A DNA stretch of 64,000 nucleotides from assembly GCA_016765135.1 (NCBI GenBank), contig JAESQN010000031.1, forward strand, positions 124,001 through 188,000, read 5' to 3'. How positions within the stretch are numbered: the stretch's first letter is position 1; every line of letters starts with the position of its first letter. The notes below the pieces were generated by a model that was not told the DNA's origin, did not search any database, and saw only the letters and a list, made by a program, of their open reading frames with translations. Both the position numbers and the translations under genes were made by a program. Of this stretch, positions 50,312 to 59,926 are shown one piece after another. This DNA is from Robiginitomaculum sp. (GTDB lineage Bacteria; Pseudomonadota; Alphaproteobacteria; Caulobacterales; Maricaulaceae).

Positions 50312-51469
50312 TTAGTCCACACGATTGGCGAAGCTATGGCTAAATACTTCTGTCATTTGCGTGGGATCACTTTCCTTTTCGGGCATGGAGAACACACGGA
50401 CTGTCATGGTTTCATCCGTAAGCTCCACATGGGTAAACCCCCACACATCACCCCTCGCCCAGACCGTGCGCATTTGCGGGTAAGCGGCTTTTTGCTTCGC
50501 CATGAATTTCGGCTTTACACTGCGCGACTTGGCGGCTGCACCTGATACAATATGCACCAAAGGTTTGACGTCTTCACCCGACAGCACCGTAGAGCAGTCA
50601 TCTTCATGCAGCTCCAGTGTATGTTGGTGGCCGGCAAAATAGGCATCGGCTTTGTTACATAATATTGGTAAAAGCAGCCTACGCAAAATCTTTCCTTGCC
50701 GTGCCTTGCCGCCATTTGATTCCCACAAAGAATGGTGTGACGTGACGATTTTCCACTTTGCAGAGGACGCCTCAAGAGCGTTCTCAAGCCATATTAACTG
50801 GCCCTTCTCCTTCTCATTTTGGGGATAGGCATTCATAGACTTATGCCTGTCTTTTTTCTCCCATGCCGCCTGACCCTTTTCCGCAGCAAGGATCATTTGT
50901 GTATCAATAACGAATATTTCGACCTGGTTATTGCCATCTACCGGGCGGACAGAATAAAACGGGCCGTCCATAAAAAACGGTCTTGTGTTTTCAAGAAATG
51001 AAATTTGCGCAAACGCCCCGACCCGCGACGTGTCCCAGTCATGATTGCCCAAGGCGGGGTATATCCGAAAATTTTCATCCGTACCGCCCAAATCGCTATA
51101 GGGCTTGATGAGCGTGTCTTCAAACCTCTGCGCGTCGGCGGAGCTGCCGTCAGCGCCGTCAGGATAGATATTATCTCCCAACATGACAGCGAAGCGGCAA
51201 TCCTCCGTGCGGCAAAACTCTTTCATCGCGGCCGCAACCGGAACTAGCCCGCTACCCTTTGGTTTTTTCGTGATATATCCAGTATCGCCGAAGGCTAAAA
51301 AACCAGTGGTTGAACCAACCGTGGATGTATTGCTGGTTTGCCCAGCTGATGGCTCAGGTTGTGACATCTCGGTTGCACAGGCCGTCACTGCCATTAATCC
51401 AAACATAAGCGCGAGGACATTACGCGCTTTAATTTGTTTATACTCAGGAAATAAATGATTTATCTTCAT
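50312..51469 (-). CDS. Metallophosphoesterase lipoprotein (purple acid phosphatase-like)
   Basis: This 385-residue exported protein has a lipobox ending VTAC, Cys31 being the lipidated residue. The calcineurin-fold metal motifs are all seen: FGDTGY, MLGDNIYPDG, ALGNHDWD, TSHHSLWES and AGHQHTLE. It resembles tartrate-resistant acid phosphatases of type 5. It probably removes phosphate from an extracellular organic phosphate or a decorated glycan. It is in an operon with the sulfatase. Confidence 0.87.
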   Translation of the reverse strand: MKINHLFPEYKQIKARNVLALMFGLMAVTACATEMSQPEPSAGQTSNTSTVGSTTGFLAFGDTGYITKKPKGSGLVPVAAAMKEFCRTEDCRFAVMLGDNIYPDGADGSSADAQRFEDTLIKPYSDLGGTDENFRIYPALGNHDWDTSRVGAFAQISFLENTRPFFMDGPFYSVRPVDGNNQVEIFVIDTQMILAAEKGQAAWEKKDRHKSMNAYPQNEKEKGQLIWLENALEASSAKWKIVTSHHSLWESNGGKARQGKILRRLLLPILCNKADAYFAGHQHTLELHEDDCSTVLSGEDVKPLVHIVSGAAAKSRSVKPKFMAKQKAAYPQMRTVWARGDVWGFTHVELTDETMTVRVFSMPEKESDPTQMTEVFSHSFANRVD

Positions 51470-51488
51470 GATTTTAGCAATCCTTCTT

Positions 51489-51524
51489 GGTTAATTAGAG
51501 CATCGGGGTTAATTAGAGCATCGG
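51489..51524. repeat. Perfect 18-bp tandem duplication
   Basis: GGTTAATTAGAGCATCGG occurs twice back to back (51489-51506 and 51507-51524) just upstream of the metallophosphatase gene. The second copy forms the left end of the short palindromic element that follows, so the duplication may reflect slippage or partial excision at that end. Confidence 0.85.
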
Positions 51525-51590
51525 ATGATCCCGAAAAATCACCCGATACCTTGGAGCCATTTTGACTTTATTTGAATCACAGAATGGCTC
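51516..51590. repeat. Short TA-flanked palindromic element
   Basis: The element starts GAGCATCGG and ends ATGGCTC with TA on both sides (51514-51515 and 51591-51592), the same GAGC...GCTC ends and TA flanks as the larger element at 38138. It has two hairpins, one near ATCGGATGAT...ATCACCCGAT and one from GGAGCCATTTTG to CAGAATGGCTC. Between the TonB receptor stop and the metallophosphatase start it may also act as a terminator. Confidence 0.55.
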
Positions 51591-51620
51591 TAAATTCTGA
51601 TGACCCCATCACTATGCCGC

Positions 51621-54440
51621 TTAGAAAGTGGCGACAAGCCCGAACGTAAAGACCCGGCCAAAGTTGGAGGTTTCTTCAAAGATGCGTCCATTGGCATCTC
51701 CTCTAAAGGTTCGCACGTCTACAGCATTGGTAATATTGCTAACATTGCTAAACAACTGAATACGGTCATTGAACTGATAACGACCTGTCAGCCCAAGGGT
51801 TGTTATGCTTTCTTCCAAAACATCGCGTACACCCAAATCTTGATTCTCCAGATTAGAATCACTTAGATTTAGCACGCGCAGTTGATTGCCCCGGTGGTTA
51901 AGGGATAGGCGCACAAGGACTTTTTCACTCTCATAGCCGATTGACGCATTGGCGCTTACATTTGTTTGAAACGGTAGACGGAAACTTTCGCCACCGCGTA
52001 TATTAGGGTCGCTTACACTACTATCGATCAGTGAGATATTGCCTGTGACAAATGTATTACCCCAAAAACCGCCCAGTTCGGTAAAGAAATGCCGGCCGGC
52101 CAATTCAATGCCGTAAAGCGAAGCTTGCTCGGCATTAATAACGCCCTCAATAGTCGTATAGGGAATTCCGGTCAATTCATCAGTAAGTCCGGTTGTGCTG
52201 GTTTGCACAAAGGCATTACTGATATCCTTATAAAAAGCGGCAAAGGTGAATGTGGTATCACTCGAAGGATACCAACCGACATTAAAATCGAACTGATCCG
52301 CTGTAATCGCTTCGAGGCGAGGATTACCGCCCTCGAATTCAGCTTCATCAACGCAGACACTGGTCGGCACACCATCGAGGCTAACTGTGGTTTCAGCACA
52401 TGTCCCGTCCGGTTCAATAAACTCAAAAGCCACGCTTTGCAAAGGAGACGCAGAACCAAACCCAGGGCGGACTTGACCTTTGGAATAGCTAAGCCGTGCC
52501 ACGACATCTTCACTTGCGTTATAGCGGAAGTGCACACCAGGCAGCACATTAGTATATTCATTGACAAAGACTACATTGCCAGCGCCAGGGATTTGCACAC
52601 TTCGCGAGTTATCCGCTGCGTCGGTAAATTGAGCGGTGCGGGTCACCGTACCTTCCGCCTCGTAGGTTGTTTTTTCAACCCTAACCCCTGCGATGACTTG
52701 CAATTTATCACTCAATTCATACTTACCTTGAACAAAGGCCGTATCAATGTCCTCGGTAACGGTAAAGTCCCGCCGCCTATCGGATGATTCAAGGTCAGCA
52801 AATTCAGCCGCTCGCAGCAATAAAGCCCTAAAAGCTTCGATCTCGGGGACAATACCACTTGCCCCGAGGCCACCACTAACATCTAGACTGCTAGGCGGAG
52901 TAAATGTGGTAAACCCCGCCAAAGTTTCAGGAACGAACTCACCGCCTGGCTCGTCAAATATATCTTCTGGTTCGATGTCATTTTCGCCACGTAAAAACAC
53001 GCGGTCACGGCGGGTTAACTTGCCGCCCATCTTAATGCTTGCGGCGCGACCGTTAAAGTTAAAGTCCCGCTCTATATTCGCATTAAGCGCAAAAATTTCA
53101 TCATTTCTACTCTCTTCAGAAACGCTGATGTCGTCAAAATCAAAATCAGAATTATCGGGACGGAAATTAAAATCATTGTCACCCGGGCCATCATTCTCGC
53201 CGCGACCTACATAAGTCCAAGTGGCGAAATCCTCGCCCCAAGTGGCATCAACAATCGCGTCTCTTTCGCGGAACTGACCGTTAATACTACCGTCCAATAC
53301 AAGGGTGTTTTTAGAGTAATCAATAGCATACCCCAGCGTCCACGCATCGGCGAATCTATTACTGCCCTCAAAGTGGAGCGCGTAGGTTTCTTCTGTTGTG
53401 ACGCGGAATGATACCCGGCGCTCAATGTCCACATCGCTAAACCGGCCCGCACCCTGAGAGATAGAAATAATCTCATCCCCGCGACTATCGCGCAGCTCAA
53501 TCTCTTGACGGGTTTGAATGTCGTTATCATGCAAGCGGCCATACAAGAAGCCGAAATTCCAACTGTGATCGTCTCCGACCCGGTAGTCCATGGTTACGGT
53601 GCCGCTCAAACGCTCTCGCTGCCCCAATTCGCTCCGCTGGTCGATTTCTTGTGGTGCCAAAAAGCCGTTCAATGAACGCAAACCACCCCCTGAACCCGAC
53701 TGCACTTCATCACCGGAAACGGCCCGCTCGGAATAATTAATCGCGCCGGCAATCCCAAATTCGCCCGCACCCGCATCAGCGCGGTAGGTGAAATCAGCGG
53801 CAAGCTTTGGATTTGTTGTTTCAGCATTCTCCACATAATTACCCTGGATTAACACCTTGCCGGTAAATGCCTCGGAGCGATCAAAGGCGGACAAAGGGCG
53901 CAAATCAACTTTGGCACCTAACGAGTCATGATCGGTATCGGGCAGCAATGTCTTGCCAACATTAACCTTGCTGAGCAGATCGGAAGAAATTACATCCAAC
54001 GCCACAGACCGGTTAGAGGAAGGAGCCAGGCCAGATCCACCCGATGATGAGCCCAATTGAGCGCCGTTGACGGTGACTTGCACAAAGGAACTGTCCAAAC
54101 CGCGCACGCTGATAAAACGCCCCTCGCCTTCATTGTCAATAATCGTGACACCCGGTAGCCTTTGCAAGGCTTCGGCAATATTTTGGTCCGGGAACTGCCC
54201 CACATCATTGGCCGTAATAACAGAAATGATTGTATCAGCTTCTCGCTCTATGGCGTCAGCCTCTTGCAATTGCCGCTTTACCCCAACCACAACAATTTCG
54301 TCATAATTAACATTTTCACTGCCGTCTGTCGCAGGGGGTTGCTGCGCCTGCGCGGCAACAGAAAGTACCGACATGGCTATAATGCTCGCTGATACCATAA
54401 GCGTGTTACACTTATATTTTTTCAATCTTTGGTCTGTCAT
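51621..54440 (-). CDS. TonB-dependent receptor of the polysaccharide locus
   Basis: The start at ATG 54440 has GGGAGAAAAGT before it. An ATG 39 bases earlier is less likely. The 939-residue protein has a signal peptide (cleaved near AAQAQ), the TonB-box-like YDEIVVVGVKR, and a plug with DQNIAEALQRLPGV, the pattern of CarA/XACTD-type receptors used for plant and algal saccharides. It ends in Phe. It probably imports the oligosaccharide handled by the surrounding hydrolases. Two degenerate TGGT-type half-sites lie upstream. Confidence 0.9.
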   Translation of the reverse strand: MTDQRLKKYKCNTLMVSASIIAMSVLSVAAQAQQPPATDGSENVNYDEIVVVGVKRQLQEADAIEREADTIISVITANDVGQFPDQNIAEALQRLPGVTIIDNEGEGRFISVRGLDSSFVQVTVNGAQLGSSSGGSGLAPSSNRSVALDVISSDLLSKVNVGKTLLPDTDHDSLGAKVDLRPLSAFDRSEAFTGKVLIQGNYVENAETTNPKLAADFTYRADAGAGEFGIAGAINYSERAVSGDEVQSGSGGGLRSLNGFLAPQEIDQRSELGQRERLSGTVTMDYRVGDDHSWNFGFLYGRLHDNDIQTRQEIELRDSRGDEIISISQGAGRFSDVDIERRVSFRVTTEETYALHFEGSNRFADAWTLGYAIDYSKNTLVLDGSINGQFRERDAIVDATWGEDFATWTYVGRGENDGPGDNDFNFRPDNSDFDFDDISVSEESRNDEIFALNANIERDFNFNGRAASIKMGGKLTRRDRVFLRGENDIEPEDIFDEPGGEFVPETLAGFTTFTPPSSLDVSGGLGASGIVPEIEAFRALLLRAAEFADLESSDRRRDFTVTEDIDTAFVQGKYELSDKLQVIAGVRVEKTTYEAEGTVTRTAQFTDAADNSRSVQIPGAGNVVFVNEYTNVLPGVHFRYNASEDVVARLSYSKGQVRPGFGSASPLQSVAFEFIEPDGTCAETTVSLDGVPTSVCVDEAEFEGGNPRLEAITADQFDFNVGWYPSSDTTFTFAAFYKDISNAFVQTSTTGLTDELTGIPYTTIEGVINAEQASLYGIELAGRHFFTELGGFWGNTFVTGNISLIDSSVSDPNIRGGESFRLPFQTNVSANASIGYESEKVLVRLSLNHRGNQLRVLNLSDSNLENQDLGVRDVLEESITTLGLTGRYQFNDRIQLFSNVSNITNAVDVRTFRGDANGRIFEETSNFGRVFTFGLVATF

Positions 54441-54855
54441 ACTTTTCTCCCAGTTTTTTATATATTTGGTTTTTTGCATTAGTTAGTTCGTTCTTTTTGC
54501 CGGGGAAGCGAAGCCCTAAAGAAACGCGCCTCGGCACCTAATCATGTTATCTCTACCATTTCCCGCCCCCTCTATATGGTGTGCAAGATGCCGCATAAAC
54601 TTTCAGTTTGGGCAAATTGAACTTACCAACACGGCATACTTATCTTACCAATAATGCTTATCAAACACATTTACAAGGAAATTTTGGTTATTCCAGTTAT
54701 TAATGTGCAGAAGTGTGCCTTTAGCGCCACACCCCTGCTGATATCAGCCTTTATATATGTACCTTTTACAAAACTTCACTGAATTTCAGTTTTTTAGGCT
54801 TGATGTGGACGTTAAGAGTTGCGCTTCCCCTAAAATACCGATACACATAGCGATA
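54441..54855. promoter_or_regulatory. Divergent control region of TonB receptor and GH2 lipoprotein genes
   Basis: No gene lies here. Besides the clear operator at 54856, weaker matches to TGGT-N3-ACCA occur at 54617-54629 (TTGAACTTACCAA), near 54645 (TTACCAATA half-site) and at 54684-54696 (TTGGT-TAT-TCCAG). They face the receptor promoter, so both directions may be under the same regulator. Confidence 0.4.
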
Positions 54856-54872
54856 TATTGGTAAGACCAATA
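54856..54872. promoter_or_regulatory. Perfect FadR/GntR-type operator
   Basis: TATTGGT-AAG-ACCAATA is a perfect 7-bp inverted repeat around a 3-bp spacer, the form bound by FadR-subfamily GntR regulators. It is 81 bp before the ATG of the GH2 lipoprotein gene. It matches the two sites before the other GH2 gene, which suggests one regulon. Confidence 0.72.
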
Positions 54873-54953
54873 CTTGAGCCGCAACAAAACGGCAACCACG
54901 ATGTAGCCGATTCGCGGCTTGGTATGAATTATGGATTTTAAGATAGGTGTATT

Positions 54954-56855
54954 ATGAAATTGTTTGTCAAAATAGCGGCGTTATGGGTTTTGAGCATCAG
55001 TGCGGCGTGTGCCGACCGTGGCTCTGTAGCGGATGCACCAATTGTACCATTAGAAAAATCGGGTGTGGCAGAAGAAGCCTATAGCGCGACAGAAACAGCC
55101 ACCGCTATGGTCAACCTTAATGGGCGCAGTCGGGTTGATTTATCCGGAAAATGGCGTTATATTGTGGACCCTTCCCGGCTTGGCATCCTCAAAGCTGGCC
55201 GACAGCGCGGGTTTCCCAAAGACCGAGGCCCAACCAATCACCCTTTGATCGAATATGAATGGGATACGTCACCAACCATGGACGTTCCAGGTGACTGGAA
55301 TTCACAAGTGCGCGAACTGAACATGTATGAAGGCATGGTCTGGTTTCGCCGTAAAGTTAGCGCAGACCCACAGCCGGGCAAGCGCTATTTCCTGCATTTT
55401 GAAGCATCAAATTATGACACACGCGTTTTTCTTAACGGGGATTTGCTTGGCCGCCATATTGGCGGGTTTACCCCGTTTGAATTTGAAGTTACCGATAAGT
55501 TGAAGGCAGGCGAAAACTCTTTGGTGGTTTCCGTTGATTCTGAACATTCGGCTAAAACCATTCCGGCGGAAGATTTTGACTGGCAGAATTACGGCGGCAT
55601 CACAAGGCCCGTATCACTAATAGAAGTACCAGAAACATTTATTCATTCCTATTGGGTCAGGCTTGGCAAGGCTGGGCATATTGAAGTTGACGTAAAACTG
55701 GACGGGCCCAACCGGGCTGGCAGCATGGTTGACATTAGCATCCCAAGCCTCGGCGTAACCGTTCAAGCAAAAACAGATGCGCAAGGCCAAGCACAAGCTA
55801 GCTTCCCCACACCCGAGGGTTTAAAATTGTGGGAGCCGGCGACGCCGACCCTGTATGATGTCAAGGTCGCTTCAAACCAAGACAGTATAGGGGACCGGAT
55901 CGGGTTTCGCACCATTGAAGTTCGTGGCCCGAAAATATATCTCAACAATAAGCCACTTACGCTCTACGGGATTTCCATTCACGAAGAAGCGCTCGGCGAA
56001 ATTCCGACACGCCGTATGGACGAAGCTGCGGCGCGAGCCTTGTTGGGTGAAGCTTTGGATTTGGGGTCGAACTTTGTCCGGCTGGCCCATTATCCCCATT
56101 CTGAAATCATGCCGCGTCTAGCCGATGAAATGGGCCTTTTGGTATGGAGCGAAATTCCGGTGTATTGGGACATTGATTTTGAAAGCGAAAAAACCCTGCA
56201 TGAGGCTCAGACCATGATCAACGAGATGATTGCCCGGGATAAAAACCGTGCGTCCATTATCGTTTGGAGTGTCGCCAATGAAACACCGATTAAGGATGTT
56301 CGCACCGTCTTTTTACGAAAATTGATTGATAATGTGCGAGCACAAGACTCTACGCGGCTGGTTTCCTCGGCCATGGATAAATCTGCCAAAAAAGACGGCC
56401 AAGCTGAAAATCTTATCGTGGCCAACGACCCGTTGGGCGAATTTGTAGATATCATTTCTCTAAATAGGTATGATGGCTGGTATGGCCCTCTAACCCCGGC
56501 CGAAATTTATAAAGTGCAGTGGGAAACCATTTATGATAAGCCAATCATTCTAAGCGAATTTGGTGCTGGTGCGCTGCATGGCTACCGGGCTGACCCGCTA
56601 ACCCGTTGGAGCGAGGATTATCAGGCATTGATGTACGAAGAATTTATCGAGATGACTAAGCGTATCCCCAATTACGCTGGCATGTCACCCTGGATATTAA
56701 AAGATTTCCGCTCGCACCGCCGTTTTCACGGACGGTTTCAGGCTGGGTGGAACCGTAAAGGTGTGATCGACCAGACGGGGAAACGCAAGCTGGCGTTTGA
56801 CGTTTTGCAAAATTATTATAATGAGCAAGATTCGCGTGAGCCGTTAAAACCATGA
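54954..56855 (+). CDS. Glycoside hydrolase family 2 lipoprotein
   Basis: This 633-residue GH2 enzyme has a lipoprotein signal (MKLFVKIAALWVLSISAAC). The jelly-roll (VPGDWNSQVRELNMYEGMVW) and Ig domains precede a barrel with acid/base Glu in VANETP near residue 442 and nucleophile Glu in LSEFGAG near 534. It resembles beta-glucuronidases in layout. It acts outside the cytoplasm, complementing the cytoplasmic GH2 at 45645. Its stop overlaps the next start (ATGA). Confidence 0.9.
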   Translation: MKLFVKIAALWVLSISAACADRGSVADAPIVPLEKSGVAEEAYSATETATAMVNLNGRSRVDLSGKWRYIVDPSRLGILKAGRQRGFPKDRGPTNHPLIEYEWDTSPTMDVPGDWNSQVRELNMYEGMVWFRRKVSADPQPGKRYFLHFEASNYDTRVFLNGDLLGRHIGGFTPFEFEVTDKLKAGENSLVVSVDSEHSAKTIPAEDFDWQNYGGITRPVSLIEVPETFIHSYWVRLGKAGHIEVDVKLDGPNRAGSMVDISIPSLGVTVQAKTDAQGQAQASFPTPEGLKLWEPATPTLYDVKVASNQDSIGDRIGFRTIEVRGPKIYLNNKPLTLYGISIHEEALGEIPTRRMDEAAARALLGEALDLGSNFVRLAHYPHSEIMPRLADEMGLLVWSEIPVYWDIDFESEKTLHEAQTMINEMIARDKNRASIIVWSVANETPIKDVRTVFLRKLIDNVRAQDSTRLVSSAMDKSAKKDGQAENLIVANDPLGEFVDIISLNRYDGWYGPLTPAEIYKVQWETIYDKPIILSEFGAGALHGYRADPLTRWSEDYQALMYEEFIEMTKRIPNYAGMSPWILKDFRSHRRFHGRFQAGWNRKGVIDQTGKRKLAFDVLQNYYNEQDSREPLKP

Positions 56856-58990
56856 AGCGGCTAAAGAGGGCGGCTTTTGTAAGTGTCGCCCTAAGCTTCT
56901 TTTTGTCCGCGTGTAGTACCGCGCCAGATAATTCTGTGCGCACCAATAATAGTGTGCCGCCCGGACCGACACTGCCCCCCCAAGCCAGTTTGCAGGACGG
57001 GGTTTTAACCTTGAGTAACGAACGAATCTCCCGGCGGTTTTTATGGAATGAGGGTAATTTACAAAGCATTGACCTGACCAATATAAGGAGTGGCCACCGC
57101 TGGAAACTGGACAGCGAAACACCTGATATTGCACCGTTCGGTGAAGTTCTAAAAGCAAGAAACGGAAAACTGCAAACCCGAAATGTGCCCAAATCCCCGA
57201 CAGTGCCCGCCTATCTTGAAGCGGTCATCAGTTTTAGTGCTGACCAACTTGAGGTTAAGCGCACCTGCCAGATATTTAAAAATGTTCCGGCCATTCATTG
57301 CCAACTGGCCTATCGGGGTGGCCAGCGCCAGAAGCAAGACAAAGCCCCAACAAGCCGCGAAATGATTGAAAATGCCAAAAAACAACAAACCTCGAAAGAA
57401 GACCGGATAGAATATTTAGCCTTGCCCAAAGGTCATTGGTCATTTGAAGCCGTGCAATTTCGGGCCGCAACGGATTATATTGACTGGCTGACCAGTGAAG
57501 AAGAGGGCGAAATTTATCGCCGGGACCAACGCATTGATGCCAACATTATCCGTCTTGAAGAACGGGTGACCGGCGAACAGATATTGTTGGTTAAAGAAGC
57601 GCCGATCGGGGCGGACCAAGTCGCATGGCCAGGGTATGATTTTGTCTTGCGCGATAAAAACGTGGCGGTGGTCGGCGGCGGCATTGATCCGGCAACACTA
57701 CACGCCGATACATGGAAAACCGCCTATTCCGCCAGTGTTGTTGTCGCGGGGCCAGGGCGTTATGAAGCTTTAAAATCCTTACGTGAGTACCGTGAAAGCT
57801 GGCGTACCTACTCACATGCACGCGACGGTATGATCTTGATGAATACCTGGGGTGATCGTAACCGCGATGCCAGCATGAATGAAGCGTTTGTTTTGCGCGA
57901 GTTGGAAGCCGCGCATAGATTAGGGCTATCGCATTTTCAATTGGATGATGGCTGGCAAGCGGGGCTATCCAAAAACTCCTCCAAGGCTGAGGGGGAAATG
58001 TGGGAAAGCTGGACGCGCGCCGCCTGGCAGGTGCACAAAGTACGTTTCCCGCAAGGTTTGGCTCCGGTGGTCAAACGGGCCGAGGCTTTGGAAATAGAGC
58101 TGGGATTATGGTTTAATCCAACCAGTAAGAATGAATATGCTTTATGGGAACGCGATGCGGATGTTTTGACGGATATTTATGCCAAGCACGGCATTCGTAT
58201 TTTCAAACTGGACGGCGTTGATATTCCAACGCGTCAGGCGGAGCAAAATTTCGGGAAATTCTTGAAGCGGGTTTATGAAAAAACCAACGGCGAGGTGGTG
58301 TTCAATATTGATGTTACCGCCGGACGCAGGTTGGGCTTTATTCACCCGCTCAACAGTTACGGCAACATTTTCATTGAAAATCGCTATACGGATTGGGCTA
58401 ATTATTACCCCTATAGGACATTACGAAACCTGTGGGCTTTGTCGGCCTATGTCCCGCCGCAATTTTTGCAAGTGGAATTTCTAAACATAAGTCGCAATGC
58501 GGATAAATACCCAAAAGACGACCCCTTTGCGCCTGCTAATGTCTCGTTCGAATATGCCTTTGCCACCACCATGATGGGCCAACCCTTGGCTTGGTTTGAG
58601 GCTTCCAATTTGCCAGTAGAGGCGCAAAAAGCAGCACCTGCCATCAAGCGCTACCGTAAGTTAGCCCCCAGTATTCACAGCGGGCGCATTTACCCTATAG
58701 GGTATCGTCCAAACGGAGCCAGTTGGACGGGTTTTCAATCAGTATTGACGGATGAAACTACTGGGTATTTACTGGTTTTTCGTGAGAACAATCAGCAAGA
58801 TACTGCGCACATCAAAACCTTCCTGCCTGAAAACCAATATGCCTGTTTCACACCAGAACTGGGATCTGGTGCGAAATTTGAAACAAGGATTGGGGCCGAA
58901 GGACAAATAGAAGTGCAGTTGGAAGCCGCTCATAGCTATGCATTATATAGCTATCAGTTATCGCCGGAAAAACAAAAGTGTGCGCCCTAA
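56852..58990 (+). CDS. Alpha-galactosidase-like glycoside hydrolase (GH36/melibiase type), lipoprotein
   Basis: This 712-residue enzyme begins with a lipoprotein signal ending LSAC. A long N-terminal beta domain is followed by a barrel with FQLDDGWQAGL near residue 364, LWFNPTSKNEY, and FKLDGVDIP near 452, which correspond to melibiase/GH36 elements. The usual KWD nucleophile motif reads KLD. It probably removes alpha-linked galactose or a related residue in the periplasm. The family is likely but its specificity is not. It is translationally coupled to the GH2 lipoprotein, and its stop directly abuts the convergent kinase gene. Confidence 0.8.
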   Translation: MKRLKRAAFVSVALSFFLSACSTAPDNSVRTNNSVPPGPTLPPQASLQDGVLTLSNERISRRFLWNEGNLQSIDLTNIRSGHRWKLDSETPDIAPFGEVLKARNGKLQTRNVPKSPTVPAYLEAVISFSADQLEVKRTCQIFKNVPAIHCQLAYRGGQRQKQDKAPTSREMIENAKKQQTSKEDRIEYLALPKGHWSFEAVQFRAATDYIDWLTSEEEGEIYRRDQRIDANIIRLEERVTGEQILLVKEAPIGADQVAWPGYDFVLRDKNVAVVGGGIDPATLHADTWKTAYSASVVVAGPGRYEALKSLREYRESWRTYSHARDGMILMNTWGDRNRDASMNEAFVLRELEAAHRLGLSHFQLDDGWQAGLSKNSSKAEGEMWESWTRAAWQVHKVRFPQGLAPVVKRAEALEIELGLWFNPTSKNEYALWERDADVLTDIYAKHGIRIFKLDGVDIPTRQAEQNFGKFLKRVYEKTNGEVVFNIDVTAGRRLGFIHPLNSYGNIFIENRYTDWANYYPYRTLRNLWALSAYVPPQFLQVEFLNISRNADKYPKDDPFAPANVSFEYAFATTMMGQPLAWFEASNLPVEAQKAAPAIKRYRKLAPSIHSGRIYPIGYRPNGASWTGFQSVLTDETTGYLLVFRENNQQDTAHIKTFLPENQYACFTPELGSGAKFETRIGAEGQIEVQLEAAHSYALYSYQLSPEKQKCAP

Positions 58991-59923
58991 TCAGACTTGA
59001 CGTGATAAATATAGCAATCCCTTTATCGCCATTTCATTACCCGCCAAAGTTTGGCTTTTAATCCCGAAGCCCTCTAGCGCACTGGCATAAAGCACCGTGT
59101 TAATTTCGGCACCTATGATAGGGATGACTGTTTGGGAGCTTAGATGATTCTTGTATATATCAAAGGCGCTGCGCACATCAAACCCGATGATCAGCGCCGA
59201 AAGATAACTCCTGGCCTGGTCATTATTCATTTGACCAAGTACGCGCTTGCTACGGACCGAGAACAGGGTGTTGATGAAATTAAGTTTTGGGGATTTATAA
59301 ATATGCGCTACCGTGTCTTGAAAAATTTCCATATCTGTATCTGGTGAACCGTCGGCACTATTGTCTACATAGATACCGTGCTTGGAGATTATGTTATACA
59401 ACTCTCCGCTGGGGATGGTCAAAAATTCAGCAATGGTATTTTGTTTGGTTAGCGCCCACTTTGTGTGGGTGCCGGGCAAACACAAAATTTGGCTATTTTG
59501 GACGGATGTCTGGTTGGTCAACCAGCCAAGAAGCTGAACCTCTTCACCGCGCATAATATCAGGGTGACCCAAACGGTTACGACATTCTGCTCCGGATATA
59601 ATGGTAATATTCCTGCCCCGGCTTAGAAACTGTATAGGCGCGTTCGCTAACTGCGCGGCTGACACCGGGCATTTTTTATAACCCGCATCCTTCCAGCCAA
59701 TATCCGCACCGACCATGCCCGATAAAATAACCGCAATATCACCGTATTGTTCGTACCAATTTGCGGTCAGTTCGTGAAAATATTGTTCAAAATCATTACA
59801 GAATTTGGCGCCGCACCCTTTACGGCTGTCAAGCTGCAAGGATGCGCCTTTTTGAATTTTATATAAATAAAGACTTAGGTTAGTCGTACCCCAATCCCCA
59901 ATAATGAGATATTTGCAAGCCAC
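58991..59923 (-). CDS. dgoK: 2-Dehydro-3-deoxygalactonokinase
   Basis: DgoK phosphorylates 2-keto-3-deoxygalactonate with ATP in the De Ley-Doudoroff pathway of galactose. The 310-residue protein starts with the ASKHA phosphate motif IIGDWGTTNLSLYLYK and shows CLPGTHTKWA and LSGMVGADIGWKDAGY, typical of this family. It is the last gene of a five-gene operon with an SDR, GntR, lactonase and SSS transporter. The dehydratase and aldolase of the pathway are not in the window. Confidence 0.88.
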   Translation of the reverse strand: MACKYLIIGDWGTTNLSLYLYKIQKGASLQLDSRKGCGAKFCNDFEQYFHELTANWYEQYGDIAVILSGMVGADIGWKDAGYKKCPVSAAQLANAPIQFLSRGRNITIISGAECRNRLGHPDIMRGEEVQLLGWLTNQTSVQNSQILCLPGTHTKWALTKQNTIAEFLTIPSGELYNIISKHGIYVDNSADGSPDTDMEIFQDTVAHIYKSPKLNFINTLFSVRSKRVLGQMNNDQARSYLSALIIGFDVRSAFDIYKNHLSSQTVIPIIGAEINTVLYASALEGFGIKSQTLAGNEMAIKGLLYLSRQV

Positions 59924-59926
59924 GAA

